Source: UBA7957 sp965224675
Lineage (GTDB): Bacteria > Pseudomonadota > Gammaproteobacteria > Granulosicoccales > Granulosicoccaceae
Assembly (NCBI GenBank): GCA_965224675.1
Contig: CBDDAA010000002.1
Location: forward strand, 2,046,001 to 2,110,000
Length of the DNA stretch: 64,000 nucleotides
Reading direction: 5' to 3'
The position numbers and the translations under genes are program-made. Position 1 is the stretch's first letter, and every line of letters begins with the position of its first letter. Shown piece after piece: positions 9,810 through 18,070 of this stretch. The notes below the pieces were generated by a model. That model was not told the DNA's origin. It ran no database searches and saw only the letters and a program-made list of their open reading frames with translations.

Positions 9810-10823
9810 TTACAATTTGTGTAGCGCTTTGTTTGAATTGGCGCCAGATTCAGATTTTTTAAACCACCTAAGTGCAGCTTTGTGATCAGCAGAAACACCA
9901 ATGCCTTTTTCATACATGACACCAAGATTGTATTGTGCCTCAACAATACCCTGTATGGCCGCCTTTTCGAACCAACTATAGGCTTTTTTGTAATCGCGCT
10001 TAACTCCTCGCCCATTGCTATATAATACAGCCAGGTTGTATTGAGCATCAGCGAAACCCTCGTTGGCCGCTTTTTCATACCAATTAGCTGCAAGTTTATG
10101 ATTTTTTTCAATACCCAGTCCATGATCATACATTGCACCGAGATTGTATTGCGCACGAACTACATTCAGGTTTGCGGCTTGTTCGTAAAGCACAGCCGCA
10201 AATTTGTAGTCTTGAGAAACCCCAATTCCTTTTTCATATAGAAGAGCGAGGTTGAATTGTGCTCGGGCGTGGCCTTTATTGGCTGCCTGCTGGTAGTGGT
10301 CTGCGGCCAATAGATGGTCTTTTTGTGTGCCATACCCACCACTGTGCATCAGGGCGAGGTTGTAATGCGATTTTGCAAGACCTTGTTTTGCCGATTTATC
10401 GAGCCATGTAATGGCTGTGGTGTAATCCTGGTTCACGCCGTGTCCAGAGCTATACATAATGCCAAGATTGTGCTGAGCGTCAGCGTAACCTTGTTCAGCA
10501 GATTTATTAAACCAGATAATAGCTGAATTGAAATTCTGCTTGACACCTAAACCTTTTTGAAACATTAAACCCAATACGTTCTGTGCAATAAAATGCCCGT
10601 TTTTAGCCGCTTTTGAAAGCCACGGAAGTGCTGGTTTATATCGGCCATCATTAAAATGCTTTGCGCCCTGAACAAATTGCTGGTGTGAGAGCTGAGTTTG
10701 TACCTGCTGGACTCTTTCATCAGTAGGTTTGCTTGTTTGTGTGTGCTCCGGAGAAGTTGCACAGGCTGTAATAGTAAAAATCGAAAAGGAAAGTATGCTG
10801 ATTTTGAGGGATTTTATTTTCAT
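9810..10823 (-). CDS. Sel1-repeat lipoprotein
   Basis: A 337-aa envelope protein. The N-terminus carries a lipoprotein signal with lipobox I-T-A-C (Cys21). The rest is about seven 36-residue Sel1-like repeats with the pattern A-x-Y-N-L-A/G-x-M/L-Y-x-x-G-x-G-V-x-x-D-x-x-x-A, the solvent-facing TPR-like solenoid used for protein binding. Such proteins often act in envelope stress, secretion or signalling scaffolds; no specific partner can be named. Monocistronic, with 243 and 371 bases of non-coding DNA on its two sides. Confidence 0.92.
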   Translation of the reverse strand: MKIKSLKISILSFSIFTITACATSPEHTQTSKPTDERVQQVQTQLSHQQFVQGAKHFNDGRYKPALPWLSKAAKNGHFIAQNVLGLMFQKGLGVKQNFNSAIIWFNKSAEQGYADAQHNLGIMYSSGHGVNQDYTTAITWLDKSAKQGLAKSHYNLALMHSGGYGTQKDHLLAADHYQQAANKGHARAQFNLALLYEKGIGVSQDYKFAAVLYEQAANLNVVRAQYNLGAMYDHGLGIEKNHKLAANWYEKAANEGFADAQYNLAVLYSNGRGVKRDYKKAYSWFEKAAIQGIVEAQYNLGVMYEKGIGVSADHKAALRWFKKSESGANSNKALHKL

Positions 10824-11194
10824 AATATTTCTAACCTAATGAGCTAAGTCTGTAATTGTAAAAACTCGCTCTTACACTCTGTTTTTTTGCGATGCAGCCA
10901 GTGTGGGCAACCGATATTTAAGAATCAAGTAGGTAGCTTGGTGGAAATTGTAAATAAGTGAACAGTGTCATGTTATTACTGGTAAAAAGACTGTTGGAGT
11001 AGACAGTGCGGGCACCTAAGTGCGAAACAGATAGTCAAGAATGAGTAATAAACCGGGAATTGTGGACTGGAGATGATCGCAAATCGACGTCCATTATCGT
11101 CGATCACTCAGCGTTTATTGTTGAAACCACGATACATCTGAGTTATAACCATCAGTACCATTATCTAACGTAAAATGCTATTGGGGAAAATAGT
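10824..11194. other. Divergent intergenic region
   Basis: 371 bases between the Sel1 lipoprotein and the CopZ-N-like gene. The one visible structure is a 7-bp inverted repeat (ATCGACG / CGTCGAT, 11083-11104) with an 8-base loop, about 90 bases before the plus-strand gene; it could be an operator or a UTR hairpin. No small coding frame was found. Confidence 0.45.
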
Positions 11195-11626
11195 ATGACT
11201 GACTGTTGTTCAACATCTGATAATACAGTCTCTGCTCCTCGAAAGCGGGCTTGTCCAGTGAATGGCAAGAAGTACGCTTTAGTCTCTGCGGCTACGATCA
11301 GGCACCATATGAAAAATCCCTGGAGCTGGGAAGAAGTTGATCAAGGTTATTATTTTTGTGATGACCCTGAGTGTAGCGTTGTGTACTTCGGGCAGGACAA
11401 TTTCGTATTGGAAACAACGGACCTCAGAACATCCGTTGGGATAAAAGACAGTACAAAAAAGGCTATTGTCTGTTATTGCTATGGTGTATCAATAGCTGAT
11501 GCCAAAAATAACTTAAAAATAAGAGATTTTGTACTTGAAGAAACGAAGCGACAAAGGTGTGCTTGTGAAGTTTTTAATCCTTCAGGAAGATGTTGTCTGA
11601 AAAATTTCCCCAATGCAGAGGAATAA
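11195..11626 (+). CDS. CopZ N-terminal-like Fe-S/Zn protein
   Basis: A 143-aa cytoplasmic protein with 11 cysteines. It resembles the N-terminal domain of Archaeoglobus-type CopZ, known to bind zinc and a [2Fe-2S] cluster. Visible ligands include the C-D-D-P-E-C pair, C-Y-C in the BFD-like segment and the C-A-C...C-C cluster near the C-terminus. The C-terminal HMA copper-chaperone domain of CopZ is absent, so it is a free-standing module. It may handle metal or electrons for a metal-resistance or redox system, but no copper ATPase lies nearby. Ribosome site GGGGAAAA precedes the ATG. Confidence 0.75.
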   Translation: MTDCCSTSDNTVSAPRKRACPVNGKKYALVSAATIRHHMKNPWSWEEVDQGYYFCDDPECSVVYFGQDNFVLETTDLRTSVGIKDSTKKAIVCYCYGVSIADAKNNLKIRDFVLEETKRQRCACEVFNPSGRCCLKNFPNAEE

Positions 11627-11688
11627 TATTATACATCGTCAGCATTTCGAAACCGTTCGCTACGGAGTAATATGGTTATGTTGAATTA

Positions 11689-11731
11689 ACACCCCTTACA
11701 GAGAAAACAAAAATTTCCCTGTAAGGGGTGT
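11689..11731. terminator. Long hairpin between convergent genes
   Basis: A perfect 13-bp inverted repeat (ACACCCCTTACAG / CTGTAAGGGGTGT) with a 17-base A-rich loop lies between the CopZ-N-like gene and the convergent NMO-like gene. It is positioned to end transcription from both sides, though neither flank has a long T-run. Confidence 0.65.
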
Positions 11732-11787
11732 GATCAGAATCGAGTGCAGTGAATTACTGAAGTTCTGCATATAAACAGGTTTGCCTC

Positions 11788-12747
11788 TCAAATAAGTTTA
11801 TTCCTTGCTTCTCTATACTGCTTGGCGAGTTGCTCAACCAATTCCTGAGTTGAAACCACTTGGTCAACAACGCCGATTCCCTGCCCACAGCCCCAAATAT
11901 CTTTCCACGCCTTGGCATCAGTGTTACCTCCTGAGCCAAAATTTGTGTTTGTCGGGTCACTTTCAGGTAAATTTTCAGGGTCAAGTCCAGCACGTTCAAC
12001 CGATGATTTGAGATAGTTACCATGAATGCCGGTAAATAGATTGGTGTTGATGATGTCAATTGCATGGCTATCCACTATTGTTTGTTTGTATTGTTCGCTG
12101 GCTCTTGCCTCATGGGTTGCGATAAACGGTGAACCTATATAGGCGAGATCGGCGCCCATCGCCTGAGCTGCCAGAATAGCGCCACCGTTGGCAATTGAGC
12201 CTGACAGTAAAAGAGGGCCATCGAACCATTCCCGGATTTCCTGGATTAGTGCGAAGGGGGATAGCTTGCCCGCGTGACCACCTGCTCCGCAGGTTACAGC
12301 AATCAAGCCATCTGCGCCTTTATTGATAGCAGAGTGGGCATGGCGAATGGTGATAATATCGTGTAACACGATGCCACCGTAAGAATGAATGGCGTCATTA
12401 ACCTCGGGCACTGCACCCAATGATGTGATCACTATGGGTACTTTGTATTTTACACACAGGTCCAAATCCTGTTGCAGGCGGTCATTAGATTTATGTACGA
12501 TTTGATTGACTGCAAAAGGCGCTATTTTTTTATCCGGGTTATCGTTGGCGTAGCTTTGTAATTCTTCGCTGATTCTTGCGAGCCAGTCATCCAACTGCTC
12601 AATAGGGCGTGCATTAAGTGAAGGGAATGAACCCACTATACCCGCTTTGCATTGAGCCAATGTGAGGTCTGGATTGGATATGATGAATAAAGGTGCACCG
12701 ACAACAGGTATGCTAAGCCGGTTTTTCATTACCTCTGGAATTGCCAT
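11788..12747 (-). CDS. Second nitronate monooxygenase-like flavoprotein
   Basis: A 319-aa FMN TIM-barrel protein of the NMO/2-nitropropane dioxygenase family. Landmarks are the N-terminal P-V-V-G-A-P-L-F segment, the central C-G-A-G-G-H-A-G-K loop, the L-S-G-S-I-A-N-G-G phosphate-binding segment and A-Y-I-G-S-P-F-I. It differs clearly from the protein at 3113-4150 and belongs to another subgroup, so this is not a recent duplication. Substrate unknown. GGAAGGATTA before the ATG is a strong ribosome site. Confidence 0.87.
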   Translation of the reverse strand: MAIPEVMKNRLSIPVVGAPLFIISNPDLTLAQCKAGIVGSFPSLNARPIEQLDDWLARISEELQSYANDNPDKKIAPFAVNQIVHKSNDRLQQDLDLCVKYKVPIVITSLGAVPEVNDAIHSYGGIVLHDIITIRHAHSAINKGADGLIAVTCGAGGHAGKLSPFALIQEIREWFDGPLLLSGSIANGGAILAAQAMGADLAYIGSPFIATHEARASEQYKQTIVDSHAIDIINTNLFTGIHGNYLKSSVERAGLDPENLPESDPTNTNFGSGGNTDAKAWKDIWGCGQGIGVVDQVVSTQELVEQLAKQYREARNKLI

Positions 12748-12975
12748 TAATCCTTCCCATTATTATGTTGAAGTTTTGCGAGAACAAAAAATATCATGGA
12801 CGTTTAGTGATTGCCTTGTCAAGTGGAACCTGTCTTTATATGACTTATACACAGCCCTTATCGTTACTTACTTGGAAATTTTCAAGTAATATAATAATCT
12901 CTTGATGTCGATTTAAATGCCGTAGAGTGATCAAAAAATTGAAAAAAAACCAATGCTCGATGCAAGTAAAATAAT

Positions 12976-14112
12976 GTGATTAATCGCAACCAATTTATTA
13001 TTAGTTTTTGTACCATTGTGGCTTTCGCTATTTTGTACGAGCATCAACCGTTGTTACCGCTATTGGCGAAACAATGGCATCGTTCGGCCAGTGAAGTTGC
13101 CTTCGTGACTGCACTAACCATGCTGCCTCTGGCGGTGGCACCTTTAATCTATGGTTATTTTCTGGAGCAGATCTCGTCCCGGCGACTTTTGCTGTCTGGG
13201 TTTACTGTACTGCTGATCAGCCAGGCTATACTTTCAACTGGCCCGGATTACCCGGTATTTTTACTACTTAGGGCCATAGAAGGCTTGATGTTACCCGCCC
13301 TGTTTACCTCATTGATGACCTATATGTCTGTAATTGGTGGTCAGGAAAAAGCGCGAAGAAATATCAGCTTGTATATTGCTTCGACTATAGTTGGAGGCTA
13401 TTGTGGTCGGGTTATAACAGGCATTGTAACCGGCTTGAGTGACTGGCAAACGGCTTTTTGGATGTGGTCTGTCCTCGCCCTTGTCGCTGTATTATTACTC
13501 CTAAAGCTGGAGGCTGATCCACGTAGCACGCTGGTAAAGGTATCCTTTTCTGAAATATCTTCCTTATTAAAAAAATCACATAACCGTTATGCTTTGCTCG
13601 GTGCATTCCTGATAATGTTTGTATTTGCAGGTGTACTCAATTTCCTTCCATTTCGACTGACAGAGCTAGATCCGACTATTAATACTGCTCTGCTTTCGCT
13701 GGTTTATTCGGGTTATTTGATCGGTGTTATGGTTTCTCTTTTTTCAACGCGTTTGATTGGCTATTTTGGAAGTGAGCGTTCGTCGCTATTGGCTGGTGCC
13801 TGTATTTTTCTGTTTGGAACACTATTGTTTTTTTTAGATTCGATTACGCTTTTATATTTGGCGATGCTGGTATTTGCAGCGGGTATGTTCACCATGCATA
13901 GCATTTTTTCCGGCTATTTAAATCATTTGGAAACTTCTCGTAAAGGCATGATCAATGGTTTGTACGTGTCTTTCTACTATAGCGGTGGAGCGCTCGGCTC
14001 TTATTTACCAGGGCTGTTATATCAATCGGCGGGGTGGTTGGTTTTTTGTTTGCTTATGTTGCTGCTAGTCTTGTTATTGATTGTTTTGATCTATTCAATG
14101 CCAACGCAATAG
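12976..14112 (+). CDS. MFS transporter
   Basis: A 378-aa inner-membrane protein with about 12 hydrophobic helices and short loops, matching the AraJ/YnfM-like drug and metabolite exporters of the major facilitator superfamily. The loop after helix 2 (Y-F-L-E-Q-I-S-S-R-R-L-L-L-S-G) corresponds to the MFS G-x-x-x-D-R-x-G-R-R motif in degenerate form. Translation starts at GTG 12976 with only a weak ribosome site, so the exact start is uncertain by a few codons. Substrate unknown. Confidence 0.85.
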   Translation: MINRNQFIISFCTIVAFAILYEHQPLLPLLAKQWHRSASEVAFVTALTMLPLAVAPLIYGYFLEQISSRRLLLSGFTVLLISQAILSTGPDYPVFLLLRAIEGLMLPALFTSLMTYMSVIGGQEKARRNISLYIASTIVGGYCGRVITGIVTGLSDWQTAFWMWSVLALVAVLLLLKLEADPRSTLVKVSFSEISSLLKKSHNRYALLGAFLIMFVFAGVLNFLPFRLTELDPTINTALLSLVYSGYLIGVMVSLFSTRLIGYFGSERSSLLAGACIFLFGTLLFFLDSITLLYLAMLVFAAGMFTMHSIFSGYLNHLETSRKGMINGLYVSFYYSGGALGSYLPGLLYQSAGWLVFCLLMLLLVLLLIVLIYSMPTQ

Positions 14113-14134
14113 AATGACTGTGAAAAAGATAGTC

Positions 14135-14154
14135 ACCTGCAATGACAGGTTTTT
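14135..14154 (+). terminator. Rho-independent terminator of the MFS gene
   Basis: ACCTG / CAGGT stem with a 6-base loop followed by TTTTAT, 22 bases after the MFS stop codon. The stem is short but the T-run is correctly placed. Confidence 0.55.
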
Positions 14155-14171
14155 ATGGAGGACTGTTTCTA

Positions 14172-14208
14172 TGCATGAATCCGCTTTAGCATTACGCGGA
14201 TTCATGCA
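14172..14208. terminator. Second, bidirectional hairpin terminator
   Basis: A perfect 13-bp inverted repeat (TGCATGAATCCGC / GCGGATTCATGCA) with an 11-base loop. An A/T-rich tract follows, and the hairpin ends 10 bases before the stop of the small minus-strand gene, so it can end both the MFS transcript and the DUF3570 cluster. Confidence 0.7.
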
Positions 14209-14217
14209 ATTAAAATT

Positions 14218-14397
14218 TTATTTCAAACCTATGGCATTTAGGAGCTTTAGTCCCGGACATATCCCGGTGGCGAAAGCAAACGATAATACTACAACAGGCA
14301 CGTAGGAGAACCAATGTACATTTTCATAGCCGGTTAAGTAGATACCCAGGTAGATCATCAGGGCTGTTGTCAAGAAAAAAACACGTTGAGCAGACAT
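14218..14397 (-). CDS. Small DUF2892-like membrane protein (59 aa)
   Basis: A short gene below usual ORF cut-offs. It has an AGGAA ribosome site eight bases before ATG and encodes 59 residues: a hydrophobic N-terminal helix (about 6-22), a second one (about 32-45) and the ending T-G-I-C-P-G-L-K-L-L-N-A-I-G-L-K. That ending resembles the G-x-C-P-x-x-x-L-L-G-I signature of the DUF2892/YgaP membrane family. It lies 53 bases downstream of the DUF3570 gene on the same strand, ahead of a hairpin terminator, so it is probably the last gene of that cluster. Function unknown; a link to sulfur or redox chemistry is only suggested by family neighbours such as rhodaneses. Confidence 0.6.
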   Translation of the reverse strand: MSAQRVFFLTTALMIYLGIYLTGYENVHWFSYVPVVVLSFAFATGICPGLKLLNAIGLK

Positions 14398-14450
14398 AGC
14401 AATTCCTATTTTAAAAGTGCGGTGATGAATATGCGATTATAACCGAATTT

Positions 14451-15680
14451 TTAGAAAGAATATTTATAACTGGCCTGAAACACCACTGCAGCATTGGTTT
14501 TAAATTCGGAGTGTGCAAAAGTTTGCTTGATATATTCAGTTCTGAGTCGTAAATCTCCGGCATTACCCAGTGGAAGACCATATTTAAGGCCCACCGTATA
14601 ACTCCATAATCGATCCAGACGATAATCGGCACTGGCATGCTCACTTTCCGGAAAGTTCACGTTCACGTCTTCGTCCACTGAAAGATGGTGTTTATAAAAA
14701 TTTGCTGCAGTTTGTCTGTACAAACGAAGGTTAGGCTCAATAAATTGTTGGTTGCCGAGTTTATTTCGGTACTTTAAATTAAACGTGTGGGAGCGTACGT
14801 TCCAGTCATCTTGATATAAACGGTAAGACGCGTGTATAACATTACCATTGCCGGCAAGCTCATGTGCCAGATTACTGTACATTGAGGTGCGCTTACGTTC
14901 TCCAGGCCTGCTTTCATAGAAATTATCAACAATGTTGCCAGCCGCATCGATTGCACTGATTACTTTATAGGGGTCTGTATGATAACCTTGGGATACGCTA
15001 TACGAAAGATTAATCTGACCCACCGTTCGTTTATTGATTACTCGGGTCAGACCAGCGATTGCATCCCATGTATTGCGCTCACCCTTATCAAATGAATCGG
15101 TTTCTGATGTACTTGTCAGAGGTGCGGGTGTATCGGATGCACTGCCTCGAAAGATTGTATCTGCACTGTATGATACGCCAGCACTATAGGTGTTTAGTTT
15201 ATTACGGCTTTCTTTTTCTACGCCTAATTTACTTCCGTAAGATTCATAGTCATTCTCGGTCGAAATGTTTGCACCGTAGGTGGTTTTCAGACTACGGCTC
15301 AGGGCATGATCCCAATCGAGGCCGACCGCCAGTCGGGTATCCTCAAAATGAACTAAAGACGAGGTTGCGCCACCTGCACTGAATCCGCTGCTACCGGATG
15401 CGCCTGTAAACGTTACACTTTCATTATTGGATTTAACAGCACCTGAAGGTGATGCACCTGACATGGTGTCATGCACAACTTGTAGTTTAACACTGTCATC
15501 ATCGCTGACCTGACCGCGAACGTTACCAATGAACTTGTTTACAGATACCCGCTCATTGGATTCCTGATAGGATAGGTAAGCTGTATCGAGAACCCAATCA
15601 TTTTCAAATGCCTGCGCACCTGCATGTTGAGAGAGTAAAGAGCAGGTTGCCAGCGTCAGTTTTTTTCGGATTGATTTCAT
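14451..15680 (-). CDS. DUF3570 outer-membrane beta-barrel protein
   Basis: A 409-aa exported protein. A signal peptide ends about residue 23 (H-A-G-A-Q-A). The mature part is made of alternating amphipathic strands with Gly/Ser-rich turns and ends in aromatic Phe (Y-K-Y-S-F), the usual BAM signature of outer-membrane barrels. The V-V-H-D-T-M-S-G-A-S-P-S-G segment marks DUF3570. Its start overlaps the DUF4266 stop by one base (TAATG), so the two are translationally coupled. It is a likely outer-membrane partner of that lipoprotein; the transported or displayed compound is unknown. Confidence 0.88.
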   Translation of the reverse strand: MKSIRKKLTLATCSLLSQHAGAQAFENDWVLDTAYLSYQESNERVSVNKFIGNVRGQVSDDDSVKLQVVHDTMSGASPSGAVKSNNESVTFTGASGSSGFSAGGATSSLVHFEDTRLAVGLDWDHALSRSLKTTYGANISTENDYESYGSKLGVEKESRNKLNTYSAGVSYSADTIFRGSASDTPAPLTSTSETDSFDKGERNTWDAIAGLTRVINKRTVGQINLSYSVSQGYHTDPYKVISAIDAAGNIVDNFYESRPGERKRTSMYSNLAHELAGNGNVIHASYRLYQDDWNVRSHTFNLKYRNKLGNQQFIEPNLRLYRQTAANFYKHHLSVDEDVNVNFPESEHASADYRLDRLWSYTVGLKYGLPLGNAGDLRLRTEYIKQTFAHSEFKTNAAVVFQASYKYSF

Positions 15681-15916
15681 TAGTTACACCCACATCCACC
15701 ACCACCAACTCCTTTGCCGCCAGTTGATGCTTCCTTACTGAAATAGATGTGATCATCGACATAACTGTCCATAGTATCTGGGTCCAACTGCATACTATCC
15801 TGGGCAAGTGAACCCCGTTCCCAGGGTTTGACATCCTCGAGAAGGCCCAAAGATGAAACGGTGCTACAAGCATTTAAAACTAATAAAGGTGTCAGTAGAA
15901 GTAATCGTGGATTCAT
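15680..15916 (-). CDS. DUF4266 lipoprotein with Gly/Cys-rich tail
   Basis: A 78-aa lipoprotein with lipobox L-N-A-C (Cys17). Diagnostic features of DUF4266 are V-K-P-W-E-R-G (about residues 29-35), the S-K-E-A-S-T-G-G segment and the C-terminal G-G-G-G-C-G-C-N. The gene is wedged between the TlpA-like and DUF3570 genes with one-base TAATG overlaps on both sides, so the three proteins are made together. The exposed Cys-Gly-Cys end would suit metal binding, disulfide chemistry or a covalent modification; ApbE encoded upstream makes a flavin link conceivable, but no canonical flavinylation motif is visible. Confidence 0.88.
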   Translation of the reverse strand: MNPRLLLLTPLLVLNACSTVSSLGLLEDVKPWERGSLAQDSMQLDPDTMDSYVDDHIYFSKEASTGGKGVGGGGCGCN

Positions 15917-16410
15917 TAGCTTATCTCCAATAGCTGCTGGATGGTGGATTCCATTTCATGTTTATCCTTGCTGCGAAACCCCATATGTTTATGTACTATT
16001 TTGCCATCTCTGCTAATTACATATGAACTTGGCATAGCAACTACATTAAAGGCTTGCGCGGTTTTTCCTTCCGGATCAAATGCAATAGTTAAGTCAATAT
16101 CCATGGATTTGAGAAAAGCAAGGGCGGCCTCTTTGGATTCATCCAGATTAATCGCAATAACAGTTAACCCTTGGGATTTGTATTTTTTCTGAATTTTATT
16201 CATCCAAGGAAAGGATTTACGACAGGGTCCGCACCAGGATGCCCAGAAGTCGATATAAACTACAGAGCCTAGATGTTGCTCCAGTGATACGGCGCTAGTC
16301 TGGCCGGGTAAAGTAAATGAAGGTGCCTGATTAGCCCATACCGTAGAAGAGAGGGAAAGTGACAAAAATCCAATGAAGCTTAATAGTTGTTTTAGAATTG
16401 TTATTCTCAC
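15916..16410 (-). CDS. TlpA/ResA-like periplasmic thioredoxin
   Basis: A 164-aa exported thiol-disulfide protein. The signal peptide (about residues 1-27, ending T-V-W-A) precedes a thioredoxin fold with catalytic W-C-G-P-C and the cis-proline loop V-V-A-M-P-S-S-Y. The frame is open to 16494, but the GTG at 16410 lies seven bases after AGAAGG and starts directly with the signal peptide, so it is preferred. It would reduce or isomerise thiols in the periplasm. Coupling to DUF4266 suggests that the Cys-rich lipoprotein is its target, which is inference. Confidence 0.87.
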   Translation of the reverse strand: MRITILKQLLSFIGFLSLSLSSTVWANQAPSFTLPGQTSAVSLEQHLGSVVYIDFWASWCGPCRKSFPWMNKIQKKYKSQGLTVIAINLDESKEAALAFLKSMDIDLTIAFDPEGKTAQAFNVVAMPSSYVISRDGKIVHKHMGFRSKDKHEMESTIQQLLEIS

Positions 16411-16872
16411 ATCGAAGCCTTCTTTAAAGTGACGCAATACGTCGCTAACTCGACGTAGACGGTTATGAACGCTACTCAATGCCTGAATGTGCAATGGTCA
16501 GCGAAACATCTTGATCCCTGCAGACTGGCCCGTAATTTATACTGCTCGTACAGACCGTAGGGCAAGGGCTTGCAATCGCTATCGACGTAGTTATCGAACG
16601 ATTGAGGAAAATTGAAAAAACTAATGTAATTCTGTGACCCTGTACTGGTTACTAAGGCTGTGTGCTCACTTATGCGGGTAAAGATTGCCTGGGGTTATCC
16701 ATGGTTTCAGATACTGGCTAAATCTTAAATCCACAGGCTCTCGATTACTGAAATAAAAAATTGCCTGTGAGTGAATTGACAGTCTCTATTTTGGGAAGGT
16801 TGAAGGTTGGGTTGAGGTATTAATGCACTAATGGGTCACTCTTCCAATAAGATTGGGTGTTATTCAAGTGTT
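16411..16872. other. Intergenic gap between tlpA-like gene and apbE
   Basis: 462 bases between two same-strand genes. No conserved coding frame or perfect hairpin was recognised. It probably carries the promoter of the tlpA-DUF4266-DUF3570 unit, so apbE may be transcribed separately. Confidence 0.4.
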
Positions 16873-17862
16873 TTACCTTTGGCACCAAAACTTTACACCT
16901 TGTGCCTTTAAAAAATTTTCTGCATCCTTACCATTTAAAAGAGCAAGTGTTGAAATAATACCTGCTTCAGTGCAGTTATTTGCTGCAACTGTAACTGAAC
17001 GGGGTGCATGCTCAACGGGCCAACCTGTCCTTGGGTTTAAGACATGGCTATATCGTTTTCCATTTTTAATGAGAAATCGTTGACTATCGCCACTTGTTGT
17101 TAATGCGCCTTGTGTCATTTCTAATTGTGCAACCGCGTCACCTGGAATATCCGGGCTTTCTATACCAATAAACCAAACGTCTCCGTTACTACGTGGCCCA
17201 GTGATTGTCAAATCACCACCAAAATTAACCAGCATACTGACATCACTTTGCGCCTGTAACATTGAAGTTATTTTATCAACCGCATATTCCTTACCAATAC
17301 CGCCCAGGTCAATCTCCATATCAGGTGGCAAATTAAGCAAGGGGTCATTCCAATTTGCTTTTTCCCAACCGATCATTGGTAATAATTTTTCTATCGACTC
17401 GGTTGTTGGAAAATTAGAAGATCCGTCAAAGGTCCAGGCATGGCGTAGTACGCCAGATGTAATATCAAAAAGTCCCTCACTCAATTCAAAACACTGCTGT
17501 GAAAAATTGAGTAACTGGGCGGTTTCCTCATCAACTTTTATAGATTTATTATTGCTGTTATTAATCTGGTAAATAATGTTGTCATTTCTGTAACGGCTAA
17601 ACTTGTGTTCTATTCGTAGTGCTTCATCGAAGGCGATTTTGCTAAGTGCGTGTGCCAGTTCAGCATCTTCAGTGTCAATAAACAGCTCGCAAGGACTGGC
17701 CATAACGGTGAAACGGCCAACCCAGTAGTTGGATTTTTTTACAACCTGCAATTTCCTCGGTTCGATGGTTAAAGTCCTCAAATAAAAACCCGACTGGTTT
17801 ATCAGTTTCGGCTTGTTAATGTGCATGAGCGCACACGATACACCTATCTTACCAAATTTCAC
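16873..17862 (-). CDS. apbE: FAD:protein FMN transferase (ApbE family)
   Basis: A 329-aa flavin transferase. Expected motifs are present: the S-R-Y-R-N-D-N segment, D-L-G-G-I-G-K-E-Y-A-V-D (about residues 198-209), N-F-G-G-D-L and T-S-G-D-S-Q-R-F followed by H-V-L-N-P-R-T-G-W-P near the Mg/FAD site. ApbE attaches FMN from FAD to Thr/Ser of exported redox proteins. No classical Sec signal is seen; the first 50 residues precede the V-M-A-S-P-C core and the true start may lie further in (for example Met13). No Rnf, Nqr or FMN_bind gene is nearby, so its partner may belong to the DUF4266/DUF3570 set. Confidence 0.88.
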   Translation of the reverse strand: MKFGKIGVSCALMHINKPKLINQSGFYLRTLTIEPRKLQVVKKSNYWVGRFTVMASPCELFIDTEDAELAHALSKIAFDEALRIEHKFSRYRNDNIIYQINNSNNKSIKVDEETAQLLNFSQQCFELSEGLFDITSGVLRHAWTFDGSSNFPTTESIEKLLPMIGWEKANWNDPLLNLPPDMEIDLGGIGKEYAVDKITSMLQAQSDVSMLVNFGGDLTITGPRSNGDVWFIGIESPDIPGDAVAQLEMTQGALTTSGDSQRFLIKNGKRYSHVLNPRTGWPVEHAPRSVTVAANNCTEAGIISTLALLNGKDAENFLKAQGVKFWCQR

Positions 17863-18070
17863 TTAAAGAATTTCAGGTAATAAGCGATAGAGGGCAGGCG
17901 AGGCTGCAATAGCGTAAAGCTTAAGACTATACGATAATGGTTAATAAATACGCTGCTTAGTCAGACTCGATTTGCACCGGACTTATCATACCTGTGAATC
18001 CATCACTATTTGATTTCGTGTATGACCCCGGCAATAAGTAGTAATAACACAGCTTCAAAGGCGCATAATA

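Noticed and set aside
14114..14305. 63-codon plus-strand frame after the MFS gene
   Set aside because: It runs through two terminator hairpins and over the better-supported 59-aa gene on the minus strand.
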